12,124 nucleotides of DNA from Pseudonocardia sp. (GTDB lineage Bacteria; Actinomycetota; Actinomycetes; Mycobacteriales; Pseudonocardiaceae): assembly GCA_030147065.1 (NCBI GenBank), contig JASLAP010000279.1, positions 1-12,124 on the forward strand, read 5' to 3'. Shown piece after piece: positions 1 to 6,039 of this stretch. The position numbers were made by a program, and so were the translations under genes. The stretch's first letter is position 1. Each line of letters opens with the position of its first letter. The notes below the pieces were generated by a model, which was not told the origin of the DNA, searched no databases, and saw only the letters and a list, made by a program, of their open reading frames with translations.

Positions 1-2242
1 CGCGGTCGACGACGTCCATGACGAGGTGGTAGCGGTCGAGGTCGTTCATCATCACCATGTCGAAGGGCGTGGTGGTGGTGCCCTCCTCCTTGAAGCCGCG
101 CACGTGGAAGCTGCTGTGGTTCCGGCGCCGGTAGGTCAGCCGGTGCACCAGCCACGGGTAGCCGTGGAAGGCGAAGACCACCGGCCGGTCCTCGGTGAAC
201 AGCGCGTCGAACTCGCGGTCGGGCATGCCGTGGGGGTGCTCGGCTTCGTCCTGCAGGCGCATGAGGTCGACGACGTTGACGACCCGCACGCGCAGGTCGG
301 GCAGCTCCTCGCGCAGGATCGACACCGCGGCGAGCGTCTCAAGAGTGGGGATGTCGCCGGCGCAGGCCATCACGACGTCGGGCAGCACATGGCCCTCCTC
401 GTAGCTGGCCCACTCCCAGATGCCGATGCCGCGCGTGCAGTGCAGCACCGCCTCGTCCATCGTCAGGTAGTCGAGCGCTGGCTGCTTGCCCGCGACGACG
501 ACGTTGGCGTACTGCCGGCTGCGCAGGCAGTGGTCGTACGTCGACAGCAGCGTGTTGGCGTCCGGCGGCAGGTAGACCCGGACGACCTCGGACTTCTTGT
601 TGAGCACCACGTCGAGGAAGCCGGGGTCCTGGTGCGTGAAGCCGTTGTGGTCCTGGCGCCAGACGTGGCTGGACAGCAGGTAGTTCAGCGACGCGATCGG
701 CGCCCGCCAGGGGATCTCGCGGGTGGTCTTGAGCCATTTCGCGTGCTGGTTGAGCATCGAATCGACGATGTGGATGAACGCCTCGTAGCTGGTGAACAGC
801 CCGTGCCGGCCGGTCAGCAGGTAGCCCTCCAGCCAGCCCTGGCACAGGTGCTCGGACAGCACCTCCATGACCTGCCCGTCCGGGCCGAGGTGCTCGTCGC
901 CGTCCTCGGTGAGCGCGCTCCAGGCCCGGTCGGTCTCGGCGAACACCGCCTGCAGCCGGTTCGAGGCGACCTCGTCCGGGCCCATGATCCGGAAGCGGTC
1001 GGGGTTGCGCCGGACGACCTCGCGCAGGAACTCGCCGAGCACCTGGGTGGCCTCGCTGGTGGCCACGGCCGGGCGCTCGACCGCCACCGCGTGGTCGCGG
1101 AAGTCCGGCATGTTCAGGTCGCGCAGCAGCAGGCCGCCGTTGGCGTGCGGGTTCGCGCTCATCCGCCGGTCGCCGGTGGGGGCCAGCGCGCGCAGCTCGG
1201 GGACCAGCCGTCCGGTCTGGTCGAACAGCTCCTCGGGCCGGTAGCTGCGCATCCACTCCTCGAGCTGGGCGCGGTGCCCGGCGTGGCTGCGGGTGCCCGA
1301 CAGCGGGACCTGGTGGGACCGGAAGGTCCCCTCGACCTGCTTGCCGTCGACCTCCTTCGGACCGGTCCAGCCCTTCGGGGTGCGCAGCACGATCATCGGC
1401 CAGGCCGGGCGGCTGCGGTCGCCGGCCCGCGCGGCCGCCTTGATCTCGGCGATGTCGTCGGCGATCGCGTCCAGGGTGGCGGCCAGCTCCTGGTGCACCT
1501 CCGTCGGGTCGTCGCCGACCACGAAGTGCGGCGTGTGGCCGTAGCCGCGCATCAGCTCGGCCAGCTCGGCGTCCGGGATCCGGGCCAGCACCGTCGGGTT
1601 GGCGATCTTGTACCCGTTCAGGTGCAGGATCGGCAGCACGACGCCGTCGCGGGCCGGGTCGAGGAACTTGTTGGAGTGCCAGCTCGCGGCCAGCGGGCCG
1701 GTCTCGGCCTCGCCGTCGCCGATCACGCAGACGACCGTCAGGTCCGGGTTGTCGAAGGCGGCGCCGTAGGCGTGCACCAGGGCGTAGCCGAGCTCGCCGC
1801 CCTCGTGGATCGAGCCGGGCGTCTCCGGGGCGACGTGGCTGGGGATGCCGCCGGGGAAGGAGAACTGCCGGAACAGCCCGCGCATCCCGTCGACGTCCTC
1901 GGTGATGCTGGAGTAGACCTCGCTGTAGGTGCCCTCCAGGTAGGCGTTGGCCACCAGACCGGGCCCGCCGTGCCCGGGCCCGGTGACGTAGAGCGCGTTC
2001 AGGTCGCGCTCCCGGATGAGCCGGTTCACGTGCACGTAGACCAGGTTCAGCCCGGGCGTGGTGCCCCAGTGCCCCAGCAGCCGCGGCTTGACGTGCTCGG
2101 GCTGCAGCGGCTCGCGCAGCAGCGGGTTGTCCAGCAGGTAGATCTGCCCGACGGACAGGTAGTTGGCCGCGCGCCAGTAGGCGTCGAGCAGTTCGAGGTC
2201 CTCGGCGCTGAGCCGGGGCCGGGCCTGGGTGGACGACGACAT
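1..2242 (-). CDS. xfp: Phosphoketolase (xylulose-5-phosphate/fructose-6-phosphate), 3' end cut by window edge
   Basis: This thiamine-diphosphate enzyme cleaves xylulose 5-phosphate (and in many members fructose 6-phosphate) with phosphate, giving acetyl phosphate plus glyceraldehyde 3-phosphate or erythrose 4-phosphate. It acts in the cytoplasm. The reading frame is open from the ATG at 2242 to the left edge, giving 747 residues of a family usually near 790-800, so about 45-50 C-terminal residues lie outside. Family landmarks are GHWGTTPGLN (57-66), YVTGPGHGGPG (85-95), SIHEGGELGYAL (144-155), the diphosphate-binding GDGEAETGP (175-183) and HLNGYKIANPT (207-217). Near the visible end the translation gives FAFHGYPWLVHRL and RGFKEEGTTTTPFDMV, also typical. 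A GAGGAG ribosome site lies 10 bases upstream (2253-2258). It is preceded by the dioxygenase gene on the same strand. An acetate kinase or phosphotransacetylase gene could follow outside the window, but this is not seen. The family call is certain; substrate preference cannot be read from sequence. Confidence 0.97.
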   Translation of the reverse strand, partial: MSSSTQARPRLSAEDLELLDAYWRAANYLSVGQIYLLDNPLLREPLQPEHVKPRLLGHWGTTPGLNLVYVHVNRLIRERDLNALYVTGPGHGGPGLVANAYLEGTYSEVYSSITEDVDGMRGLFRQFSFPGGIPSHVAPETPGSIHEGGELGYALVHAYGAAFDNPDLTVVCVIGDGEAETGPLAASWHSNKFLDPARDGVVLPILHLNGYKIANPTVLARIPDAELAELMRGYGHTPHFVVGDDPTEVHQELAATLDAIADDIAEIKAAARAGDRSRPAWPMIVLRTPKGWTGPKEVDGKQVEGTFRSHQVPLSGTRSHAGHRAQLEEWMRSYRPEELFDQTGRLVPELRALAPTGDRRMSANPHANGGLLLRDLNMPDFRDHAVAVERPAVATSEATQVLGEFLREVVRRNPDRFRIMGPDEVASNRLQAVFAETDRAWSALTEDGDEHLGPDGQVMEVLSEHLCQGWLEGYLLTGRHGLFTSYEAFIHIVDSMLNQHAKWLKTTREIPWRAPIASLNYLLSSHVWRQDHNGFTHQDPGFLDVVLNKKSEVVRVYLPPDANTLLSTYDHCLRSRQYANVVVAGKQPALDYLTMDEAVLHCTRGIGIWEWASYEEGHVLPDVVMACAGDIPTLETLAAVSILREELPDLRVRVVNVVDLMRLQDEAEHPHGMPDREFDALFTEDRPVVFAFHGYPWLVHRLTYRRRNHSSFHVRGFKEEGTTTTPFDMVMMNDLDRYHLVMDVVDR

Positions 2243-2408
2243 CGTGGGAGGGCTCCTCGGGGGGTCGACCGGGCGGCGGGTGGGGGCGAGCGGGACGCAC
2301 GCGCCGTCGGGTGGCCCGCAGCCGCCACCCTAGCCACGATCATGCGCCCCGGCCCGCCTCCGACCGGCCCCACCCGACCGGGTCGGAAGACCCGGTGCCG
2401 GGACCGGC
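2243..2408 (-). other. Intergenic region between dioxygenase and phosphoketolase
   Basis: This 166-base gap contains the hairpin at 2377-2396 and the phosphoketolase ribosome site at 2253-2258. A possible -10 element TAGGGT (TANNNT type) is read on the minus strand at 2332-2327, but no convincing -35 is visible at the usual distance. The hairpin plus gap suggest that the phosphoketolase gene may have its own promoter. No gene is seen here. Confidence 0.3.
2377..2396 (-). terminator. Hairpin after the dioxygenase gene, candidate terminator
   Basis: A perfect 8-bp inverted repeat (ACCGGGTC at 2377-2384 and GACCCGGT at 2389-2396) encloses a 4-base loop. It starts 12 bases after the dioxygenase stop codon on the minus strand. 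No U-tract follows, which is common for actinobacterial terminators, so the role is inferred from position and stem quality. Confidence 0.5.
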
Positions 2409-3191
2409 TCAGCCGGACAGGTGGGCGCCGGGGACGGCCCGGGCCACCGGCGCGGCGGGGTCCGGGAGCAGGTCGTCGGCCGGGAGCAGCGGCGGCTGGG
2501 CCATGAACCGGGGCTCGGTGCCGTGGTGCGGCTGCGCGGAGTGCACCAGGAACGGGTGGACCAGGTAGACGTCGCCGGGGGAGCCGGTGACCAGGGCGGT
2601 CGGGCGGTGCCCGGTGGCCGGCACGGCCTCGGCGCAGAACGCGAAGAACTCCGCGCCGTCCTCGCCGTGCCGGGCCAGCAGCGGGGCGACGTCGCGGTGC
2701 GAGCCGACGCGCACCCGGGTCGGCGCGTCCCGCTCGCCGACCTCGGAGAACAGGAACAGCAGCAGCAGCGCCCGGCCGCGGGAGCGGGCGTTGAGCCGGT
2801 ACCGGGTGGGGTCGGCCGGGTCGGCGAAGCTGCCCTCGACGTGCCAGCCGGCGTCACCCGGGTCGTCGGGGTGCGGGAACCGGATCGGGAACGTGCCCAG
2901 GCCCTGCCGGGGCAGCCACCGGCCCGGCCCGACCAGCTGGTCGAACGCCGCGTGCAGCCGCGGGGTGGTCGCCGCGGCCTGGAAGGGCGGGTCGCCGCGG
3001 CCCGGGATCCGGACGACCGGCTGCCGCCAGGTCGCCGGGTCGTCGGGCCGGGCCCCGGTCTCGGCGGTGATCTGCGCCCACAGCAGGGTGCGGCACCGCG
3101 CGGCCAGCTCGGGCGGGAACGCCGCCGGCAGCCGGACGAACCCGTCCTCGACGAACCGCTCGACCTCGTCCTGGCTCAGCACGTCGTCCAT
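2409..3191 (-). CDS. Phytanoyl-CoA dioxygenase (PhyH) family protein
   Basis: A 260-residue protein of the Fe(II)/2-oxoglutarate-dependent PhyH superfamily, which hydroxylates or halogenates very diverse small molecules. The visible double-stranded beta-helix landmarks are H117-x-E119 in GWHVEGS (a carboxylate variant of the usual HxD iron motif), GSHR at 163-166, the distal iron histidine probably H217 in FLVHSAQPH, and R228 in EPRFM, which would bind 2-oxoglutarate. The ATG at 3191 was chosen because DVLSQDEVERFVEDGFVRLP is a typical family N-terminus. An in-frame GTG at 3230 would add 13 residues rich in Arg. No clear Shine-Dalgarno precedes either start. It sits between the ribosomal protection GTPase and the phosphoketolase on the same strand with gaps of 175 and 166 bases, so a shared function is not implied. 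The substrate cannot be assigned. Confidence 0.88.
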   Translation of the reverse strand: MDDVLSQDEVERFVEDGFVRLPAAFPPELAARCRTLLWAQITAETGARPDDPATWRQPVVRIPGRGDPPFQAAATTPRLHAAFDQLVGPGRWLPRQGLGTFPIRFPHPDDPGDAGWHVEGSFADPADPTRYRLNARSRGRALLLLFLFSEVGERDAPTRVRVGSHRDVAPLLARHGEDGAEFFAFCAEAVPATGHRPTALVTGSPGDVYLVHPFLVHSAQPHHGTEPRFMAQPPLLPADDLLPDPAAPVARAVPGAHLSG

Positions 3192-3286
3192 CGCCGGGCA
3201 GCGTGCCCGCCGGCGGCCGGTCGACGCCACCGGTTTGGCCCGTCACCGGCTGTCCAGCCGGGTGGGCCGAGCGCGCCACCGGCAAT

Positions 3287-3340
3287 CGGATCGGGCCAGC
3301 GCGCCGTTCGGCCAACCGGATCGGGCGAACGCGCCGTTCG
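3287..3340. repeat. 30-bp-period direct repeat with palindromic cores
   Basis: Two 24-base copies, 3287-3310 and 3317-3340, differ at only two positions and are spaced 30 bases start to start. Both begin CGGATCGGGC and end CGCGCCGTTCG. A much weaker third copy may lie just to the left (about 3257-3280). The right copy includes a hairpin, GCGAACG (3325-3331) and CGTTCGC (3335-3341), with a 3-base loop. It lies 26 bases beyond the GTPase stop, so it may serve as a terminator, or it may be a dispersed intergenic repeat. Confidence 0.6.
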
Positions 3341-3366
3341 CGCGAGCGCGGGCGCCCACCCTCCGG

Positions 3367-5346
3367 TCACCGCCCGGCCGCCCGCCGCAGCGCCCGCAGG
3401 TACACCTCGCGGTCCCGCGGGTCCGGTCCGGTGCGCGGGCGCACCGGCGGTTGCCCGCGCACCGGCCGGTAGCGGGCGAAGGCCGCCTCCAGCACGCCCT
3501 CGCCGCGGGTCAGCCCGGGCAGCCGCTGCTCCAGCGCGTGCACCCGGGCCGCCGGGATCTCCCCGTCGAGCCGGCACACCGGGCCGCGCACCTGCGGAGC
3601 GCCGGGGACGGCGTCCAGCCGGGCCAGCACCGGCAGCGCCGCGACCAGGGTGTCGGCCGGGATCTCCAGGACGAACCGGTGCACCGGCTCGTGGACCTCG
3701 GTCCCGGCCCGGGCCAGGGCGTCGGTCAGCACCAGCGCGGTGAGGGCGCGGAAGTCGCCGGCGGTGCTCGACATGGCCTTGTCGAACGTGCCGTGCGAGT
3801 GGCTCTGCCGGGCCCAGTAGCCGGAGCGGGTCAGGGTGACCGCGCAGTCCGGGACCGCCCAGCCGTGCCGGCCGCCGGACCGCAGGGTCGCGGCCACCGA
3901 CTCGCGGACCGCGGCGAAGAACGCCGACGGCATCGAGCCGAGCTCGACCCCGAGCGCGAACCGCAGGCCGCGGCCCGGGTCGGCCGGCTCGACGCGCAGC
4001 CCGAGGGTGGCCAGGAACGGGTTGCCCGGGGTGTCGATGACCTGCACCGCGCACCCCGGCCCGGCGACCCGCTCCACGTGGATCGTGCTGGTCTCCCGGA
4101 AGGTCACCGCGATGCCGAAGTCCTCGGCCAGCGTGGCCTGCACGACCTCCTTCTGCACCTCGCCGTACAGCGAGACCGACAGCTCGCCGCTGCCCTCGTC
4201 GAGCCGCAGGTCGATCAGCGGGTCCTGCTCGGCGAGCCGGGTCAGCGCGGTGTGCAGGGCGGTGCGGTCGGCGGCCCGGTCCGCCACCACGACGGCCTCC
4301 AGGCTGGGCGGGGTGAAGTGGCCGGCCCCGCCGGGCCCGGCCGGCGCGGTGCCGATCGGGTCGCCGATCCGGACCTCGGACAGCCCGGTCACGGTGCCGA
4401 TCCGCCCGGCCGGCAGCGAGCCGCCCGGGACGGCCGCGCCGCCGTCGAACACCCGCAGCGCGGTGACCCGCCCGGCCGGCAGCCGGTCGCGGACCCGCAG
4501 CGTCCCGGAGAACACCCGGGCGTAGGCGATCCGCTCCCCGGCCGGGCCGCGGTCGACCTTGAACACGGTGCCCGACAGCGGCCCGTCCCGGTCCTCGGCG
4601 GCCGCCGGCAGCAGCGCGGCGATCCCGTCGAGCAGCTCGGGCACGCCGGCCCCGGTGATCGCCGAACCGAGGAACGCCGGGTGCACCTGGCCGCGGGCGG
4701 TCTGCGCGGCCAGTGCCCGGCCGATCCGCGCGGCCGGCACGGCCGTGCCGTCGACGTACGCCGCGAGCAGGTCGTCGTCGTGCTCGGCGAGCCGGGCGAC
4801 GACGTCGGCGGCGGCCGCGGGGTCGTCGGGATGGTGCGGGACGAACCGGGCGGCCGGGGTCCCGAGCCCGGCGGCCGTCCCCATCGGCACCACCGCCGGG
4901 GTGAGCCGCTCGCCGATCGCGGCCAGCACCCGCCGGTCGTCGGCCCCCGACCGGTCGATCTTGTTGAGGAACAGCAGGGTCGGGATGCGCAGCCGGCGCA
5001 GGGTGCGCATCAGGACGCGGGTCTGCGCCTGCACGCCCTCGACGGCCGACACCACCAGCACGGCGCCGTCCAGCACGCCGAGCACCCGCTCGACCTCGGC
5101 GACGAAGTCGGGGTGGCCGGGGGTGTCGATCAGGTTCACGGTGGTGGCGCCGACGGCGAACGAGACCACCGCGGACCTGATCGTGATGCCGCGCCGGCGC
5201 TCCTGGTCGAGCGTGTCGGTGCGGGTGGTGCCGTGGTCGACCCGGCCGGGCTCGTCGACCACGCCGGCGACGTGCAGCAGCCGCTCGGTCAGGCTGGTCT
5301 TACCGGCGTCGACGTGCGCCAGGACGCCGAGGTTGAGGATGCTCAT
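3367..5346 (-). CDS. Ribosomal protection GTPase, Otr(A)/Tet(M)-like (EF-G family)
   Basis: A 659-residue translational GTPase resembling tetracycline ribosomal protection proteins, which bind the ribosome like EF-G and dislodge tetracycline; Otr(A) is about 660 residues. The GTPase motifs are complete: AHVDAGKTS (10-18), RGITI (52-56), DTPGH (74-78), NKID (128-131) and GSAITGAG (227-234). Domain II starts near 257 (SGTVFKV). Domain III includes GELSVSLYGEVQKEV (387-401). Domain IV carries the loop before SSTAGDF (526-532), about 11 residues longer than my recollection of Tet(M), as in actinomycete Otr(A) types. The tail includes GEIPAARV (595-602). Short length and N-terminus (MSILNLGVLAHVDAGKT) separate it from housekeeping EF-G (about 700). 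The ATG at 5346 is fixed by homology. Its nearest Shine-Dalgarno is a weak AAGGG 11 bases upstream, while stronger sites serve an overlapping out-of-frame ORF. Whether it gives resistance is not shown. Confidence 0.92.
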   Translation of the reverse strand: MSILNLGVLAHVDAGKTSLTERLLHVAGVVDEPGRVDHGTTRTDTLDQERRRGITIRSAVVSFAVGATTVNLIDTPGHPDFVAEVERVLGVLDGAVLVVSAVEGVQAQTRVLMRTLRRLRIPTLLFLNKIDRSGADDRRVLAAIGERLTPAVVPMGTAAGLGTPAARFVPHHPDDPAAAADVVARLAEHDDDLLAAYVDGTAVPAARIGRALAAQTARGQVHPAFLGSAITGAGVPELLDGIAALLPAAAEDRDGPLSGTVFKVDRGPAGERIAYARVFSGTLRVRDRLPAGRVTALRVFDGGAAVPGGSLPAGRIGTVTGLSEVRIGDPIGTAPAGPGGAGHFTPPSLEAVVVADRAADRTALHTALTRLAEQDPLIDLRLDEGSGELSVSLYGEVQKEVVQATLAEDFGIAVTFRETSTIHVERVAGPGCAVQVIDTPGNPFLATLGLRVEPADPGRGLRFALGVELGSMPSAFFAAVRESVAATLRSGGRHGWAVPDCAVTLTRSGYWARQSHSHGTFDKAMSSTAGDFRALTALVLTDALARAGTEVHEPVHRFVLEIPADTLVAALPVLARLDAVPGAPQVRGPVCRLDGEIPAARVHALEQRLPGLTRGEGVLEAAFARYRPVRGQPPVRPRTGPDPRDREVYLRALRRAAGR

Positions 5347-5401
5347 GCGGTGTCATGCCCTTGCTCCTCGAGGTGATCGGGGGCAGGGACGGTGCACGCA
5401 T
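5300..5401 (-). CDS. Candidate 33-codon leader ORF overlapping the GTPase start
   Basis: An ATG at 5401 lies 7 bases after a strong GAGGAG (5409-5414). The frame runs 33 codons to a TAA at 5300-5302. A second in-frame ATG at 5356 lies 7 bases after another GAGGAG (5364-5369). The last 47 bases overlap the GTPase gene in a different frame. The predicted peptide is unremarkable at first and ends with an Arg-rich PRRPGARRRR. The Arg-rich end is dictated partly by the conserved P-loop codons of the GTPase read out of frame, so it is weak evidence for a selected peptide. The two well-spaced ribosome sites are the main support. By analogy with other antibiotic resistance leaders it could tune GTPase translation. 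It could also be chance in GC-rich sequence. Confidence 0.4.
   Translation of the reverse strand: MRAPSLPPITSRSKGMTPHEHPQPRRPGARRRR
5364..5369 (-). promoter_or_regulatory. Second GAGGAG in the GTPase leader
   Basis: GAGGAG lies 7 bases before an out-of-frame ATG at 5356 and 17 bases before the GTPase ATG at 5346. The first spacing is ideal and the second is too long. Either it directs ribosomes into the leader frame, or translation of the GTPase relies on the weaker AAGGG at 5362-5358. Confidence 0.4.
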
Positions 5402-5408
5402 GGGCCCA

Positions 5409-5414
5409 CTCCTC
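5409..5414 (-). promoter_or_regulatory. Ribosome binding site of the leader ORF
   Basis: GAGGAG on the minus strand (within GAGAGGAGT) is spaced 7 bases from the ATG at 5401. It is better placed than anything upstream of the GTPase ATG at 5346, which lies more than 60 bases further on. Confidence 0.45.
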
Positions 5415-5498
5415 TCGACGTCCGGCTGACCGGCGCAGTGGAACCCGACGGGGTCGCCGGGGGCAACCGCTTTCGGCCGGACGACCCGGCGCACCCGC

Positions 5499-5537
5499 TG
5501 GCCACCGCGCACACCCCCCACGCGTGCGCGGTGGCCA
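5499..5537 (-). promoter_or_regulatory. Strong hairpin between small membrane gene and GTPase, terminator or attenuator
   Basis: A perfect 14-bp stem pairs 5499-5512 (TGGCCACCGCGCAC) with 5524-5537 around an 11-base loop (5513-5523). It lies about 50 bases after the stop of the small membrane gene and about 150 bases before the GTPase start on the minus strand. No U-tract follows. It may end the upstream transcript or act as an attenuator in the GTPase leader. Confidence 0.55.
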
Positions 5538-5585
5538 CCAGGTGCGCCGTCGGCGCCCGGCGGGCCGAGCCGGCGGCCGGCCACC

Positions 5586-5807
5586 TCACCCCGGGTCGCG
5601 CACCCGGAAGGGGCAGGCCCGGCAACGGTCGATCGTCTGCAGCAGTTCCTCGGTCTCGCGGCGCTCCTCCCAGTTGCGCCGGCGCTCGCGGGCGATGTCG
5701 CGCCAGGCCCGCGCCCTGGCCGTGTGCTCGTCCCCACCGATCAGTCCGATCGCCACCGCGGCCAGCACCAGGAGCAGCAGGCCGCCGACGATCACCCCCG
5801 TATCCAT
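5586..5807 (-). CDS. Small single-span membrane protein with C-terminal CxxC
   Basis: A 73-residue protein of unknown function. Residues 4-24 form one hydrophobic membrane segment (VIVGGLLLLVLAAVAIGLIGG). Residues 27-59 form a highly charged, probably helical stretch rich in Arg and Glu (ARERRRNWEERRETEELL). The tail holds C62 and C65 in DRCRACPF. With a short N-terminus and positive charges after the membrane segment, the helix and CxxC probably face the cytoplasm. The ATG at 5807 is preferred over the adjacent GTG at 5810, because AGAGAGG ends 6 bases before the ATG and only 3 before the GTG. It is divergent from the XRE regulator across an AT-rich repeat-containing region and may share control with it. 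Codon use and the orderly domain layout make it a believable gene. I recognise no family. Confidence 0.72.
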   Translation of the reverse strand: MDTGVIVGGLLLLVLAAVAIGLIGGDEHTARARAWRDIARERRRNWEERRETEELLQTIDRCRACPFRVRDPG

Positions 5808-5835
5808 CACGCACCTCTCTCGTGGCGGGAAGGCC

Positions 5836-5853
5836 GTCCGCCAGTTGGCGGAC
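5836..5853. promoter_or_regulatory. 18-bp palindrome upstream of the small membrane gene, candidate operator
   Basis: GTCCGCCAGTTGGCGGAC is an inverted repeat with perfect 8-bp arms around a 2-base centre. It lies about 29 bases upstream of the small membrane gene start, in the shared divergent region. A looser outer pair, GTGGCGG (5822-5828) and CCGCCAC (5853-5859), surrounds it. This is a plausible binding site for a dimeric regulator, but the regulator is unknown. Confidence 0.45.
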
Positions 5854-5869
5854 CGCCACCGCGCAGTTC

Positions 5870-5940
5870 TTGAGATTGCATTAAGGTAGGTTGCATCCTG
5901 CTGGCTAGCTTACCGCTACATAGCAGATTTGCACTAGCCG
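5870..5940. promoter_or_regulatory. AT-rich divergent promoter region with TTGCA repeats
   Basis: This is the most AT-rich stretch of the window, between the small membrane gene and the XRE regulator. TTGCA occurs at 5876, 5891 and 5929, the first two as TTGCAT exactly 15 bases apart. Inverted repeats include GGCTAG (5903-5908) with CTAGCC (5934-5939), and GCTACATAGC (5915-5924). A -10-like TACATA (5917-5922) follows TTGCAT (5891-5896) by 20 bases, longer than ideal. The region probably holds promoters for both directions and binding sites for the regulator. Confidence 0.45.
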
Positions 5941-6039
5941 TGGTGCTTGCTGCACACTGCGGCATCGCTGACCGCCAGGTCACGAACTGGTGTCTGTCGC
6001 CAGGCCGCGCCCTGGTGCCACCGGAAGGACGAACAGCAC

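Larger units (their letters stand above)
5402..5585 (-). other. GTPase leader / intergenic region
   Basis: Apart from the hairpin at 5499-5537 and the ribosome site at 5409-5414, I see no gene here. I also looked for the AT-rich block next to a -10 element that marks WhiB7-dependent promoters, because actinomycete ribosomal protection genes are often in that regulon. None is evident in this segment, which is uniformly GC-rich. Confidence 0.35.

Noticed and set aside
339..2300. Minus-strand open frame of 653 codons in another frame of the phosphoketolase region
   Set aside because: Arg/Pro/Ala-rich shadow with no domain; the correct frame runs from 2242 through the left edge.
26..2506. Long plus-strand open frame antisense to the phosphoketolase gene
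   Set aside because: Its translation is low-complexity Val/Gly/Arg/His-rich sequence with no recognisable domain, as expected opposite a gene with G/C third positions. The minus-strand frame is a clear phosphoketolase.
3287..3340. Short CRISPR-like array
   Set aside because: Only two good copies with 6-base gaps, palindromic cores, and no spacers or cas genes; a dispersed repeat or terminator fits better.
2587..5376. 929-codon plus-strand open frame opposite the dioxygenase and GTPase genes
   Set aside because: It crosses two well-supported opposite-strand genes and their repeat-containing gap, and its composition is typical antisense shadow sequence.
5347..5585. WhiB7-type promoter before the ribosomal protection gene
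   Set aside because: I expected an AT-rich block next to a -10 element, but the segment is uniformly GC-rich and no such block is visible.
5881..5915. Possible DtxR/IdeR iron box (TTAAGGTAGG with later AGCTTACC)
   Set aside because: The arms match each other and the consensus only partly and are too far apart. There is no iron-related gene nearby.
5947..6039. Earlier ATG start for the XRE regulator
   Set aside because: It adds 31 residues without family similarity and lies in the repeat-rich promoter; the GTG at 6040 has a good ribosome site and gives the usual length.
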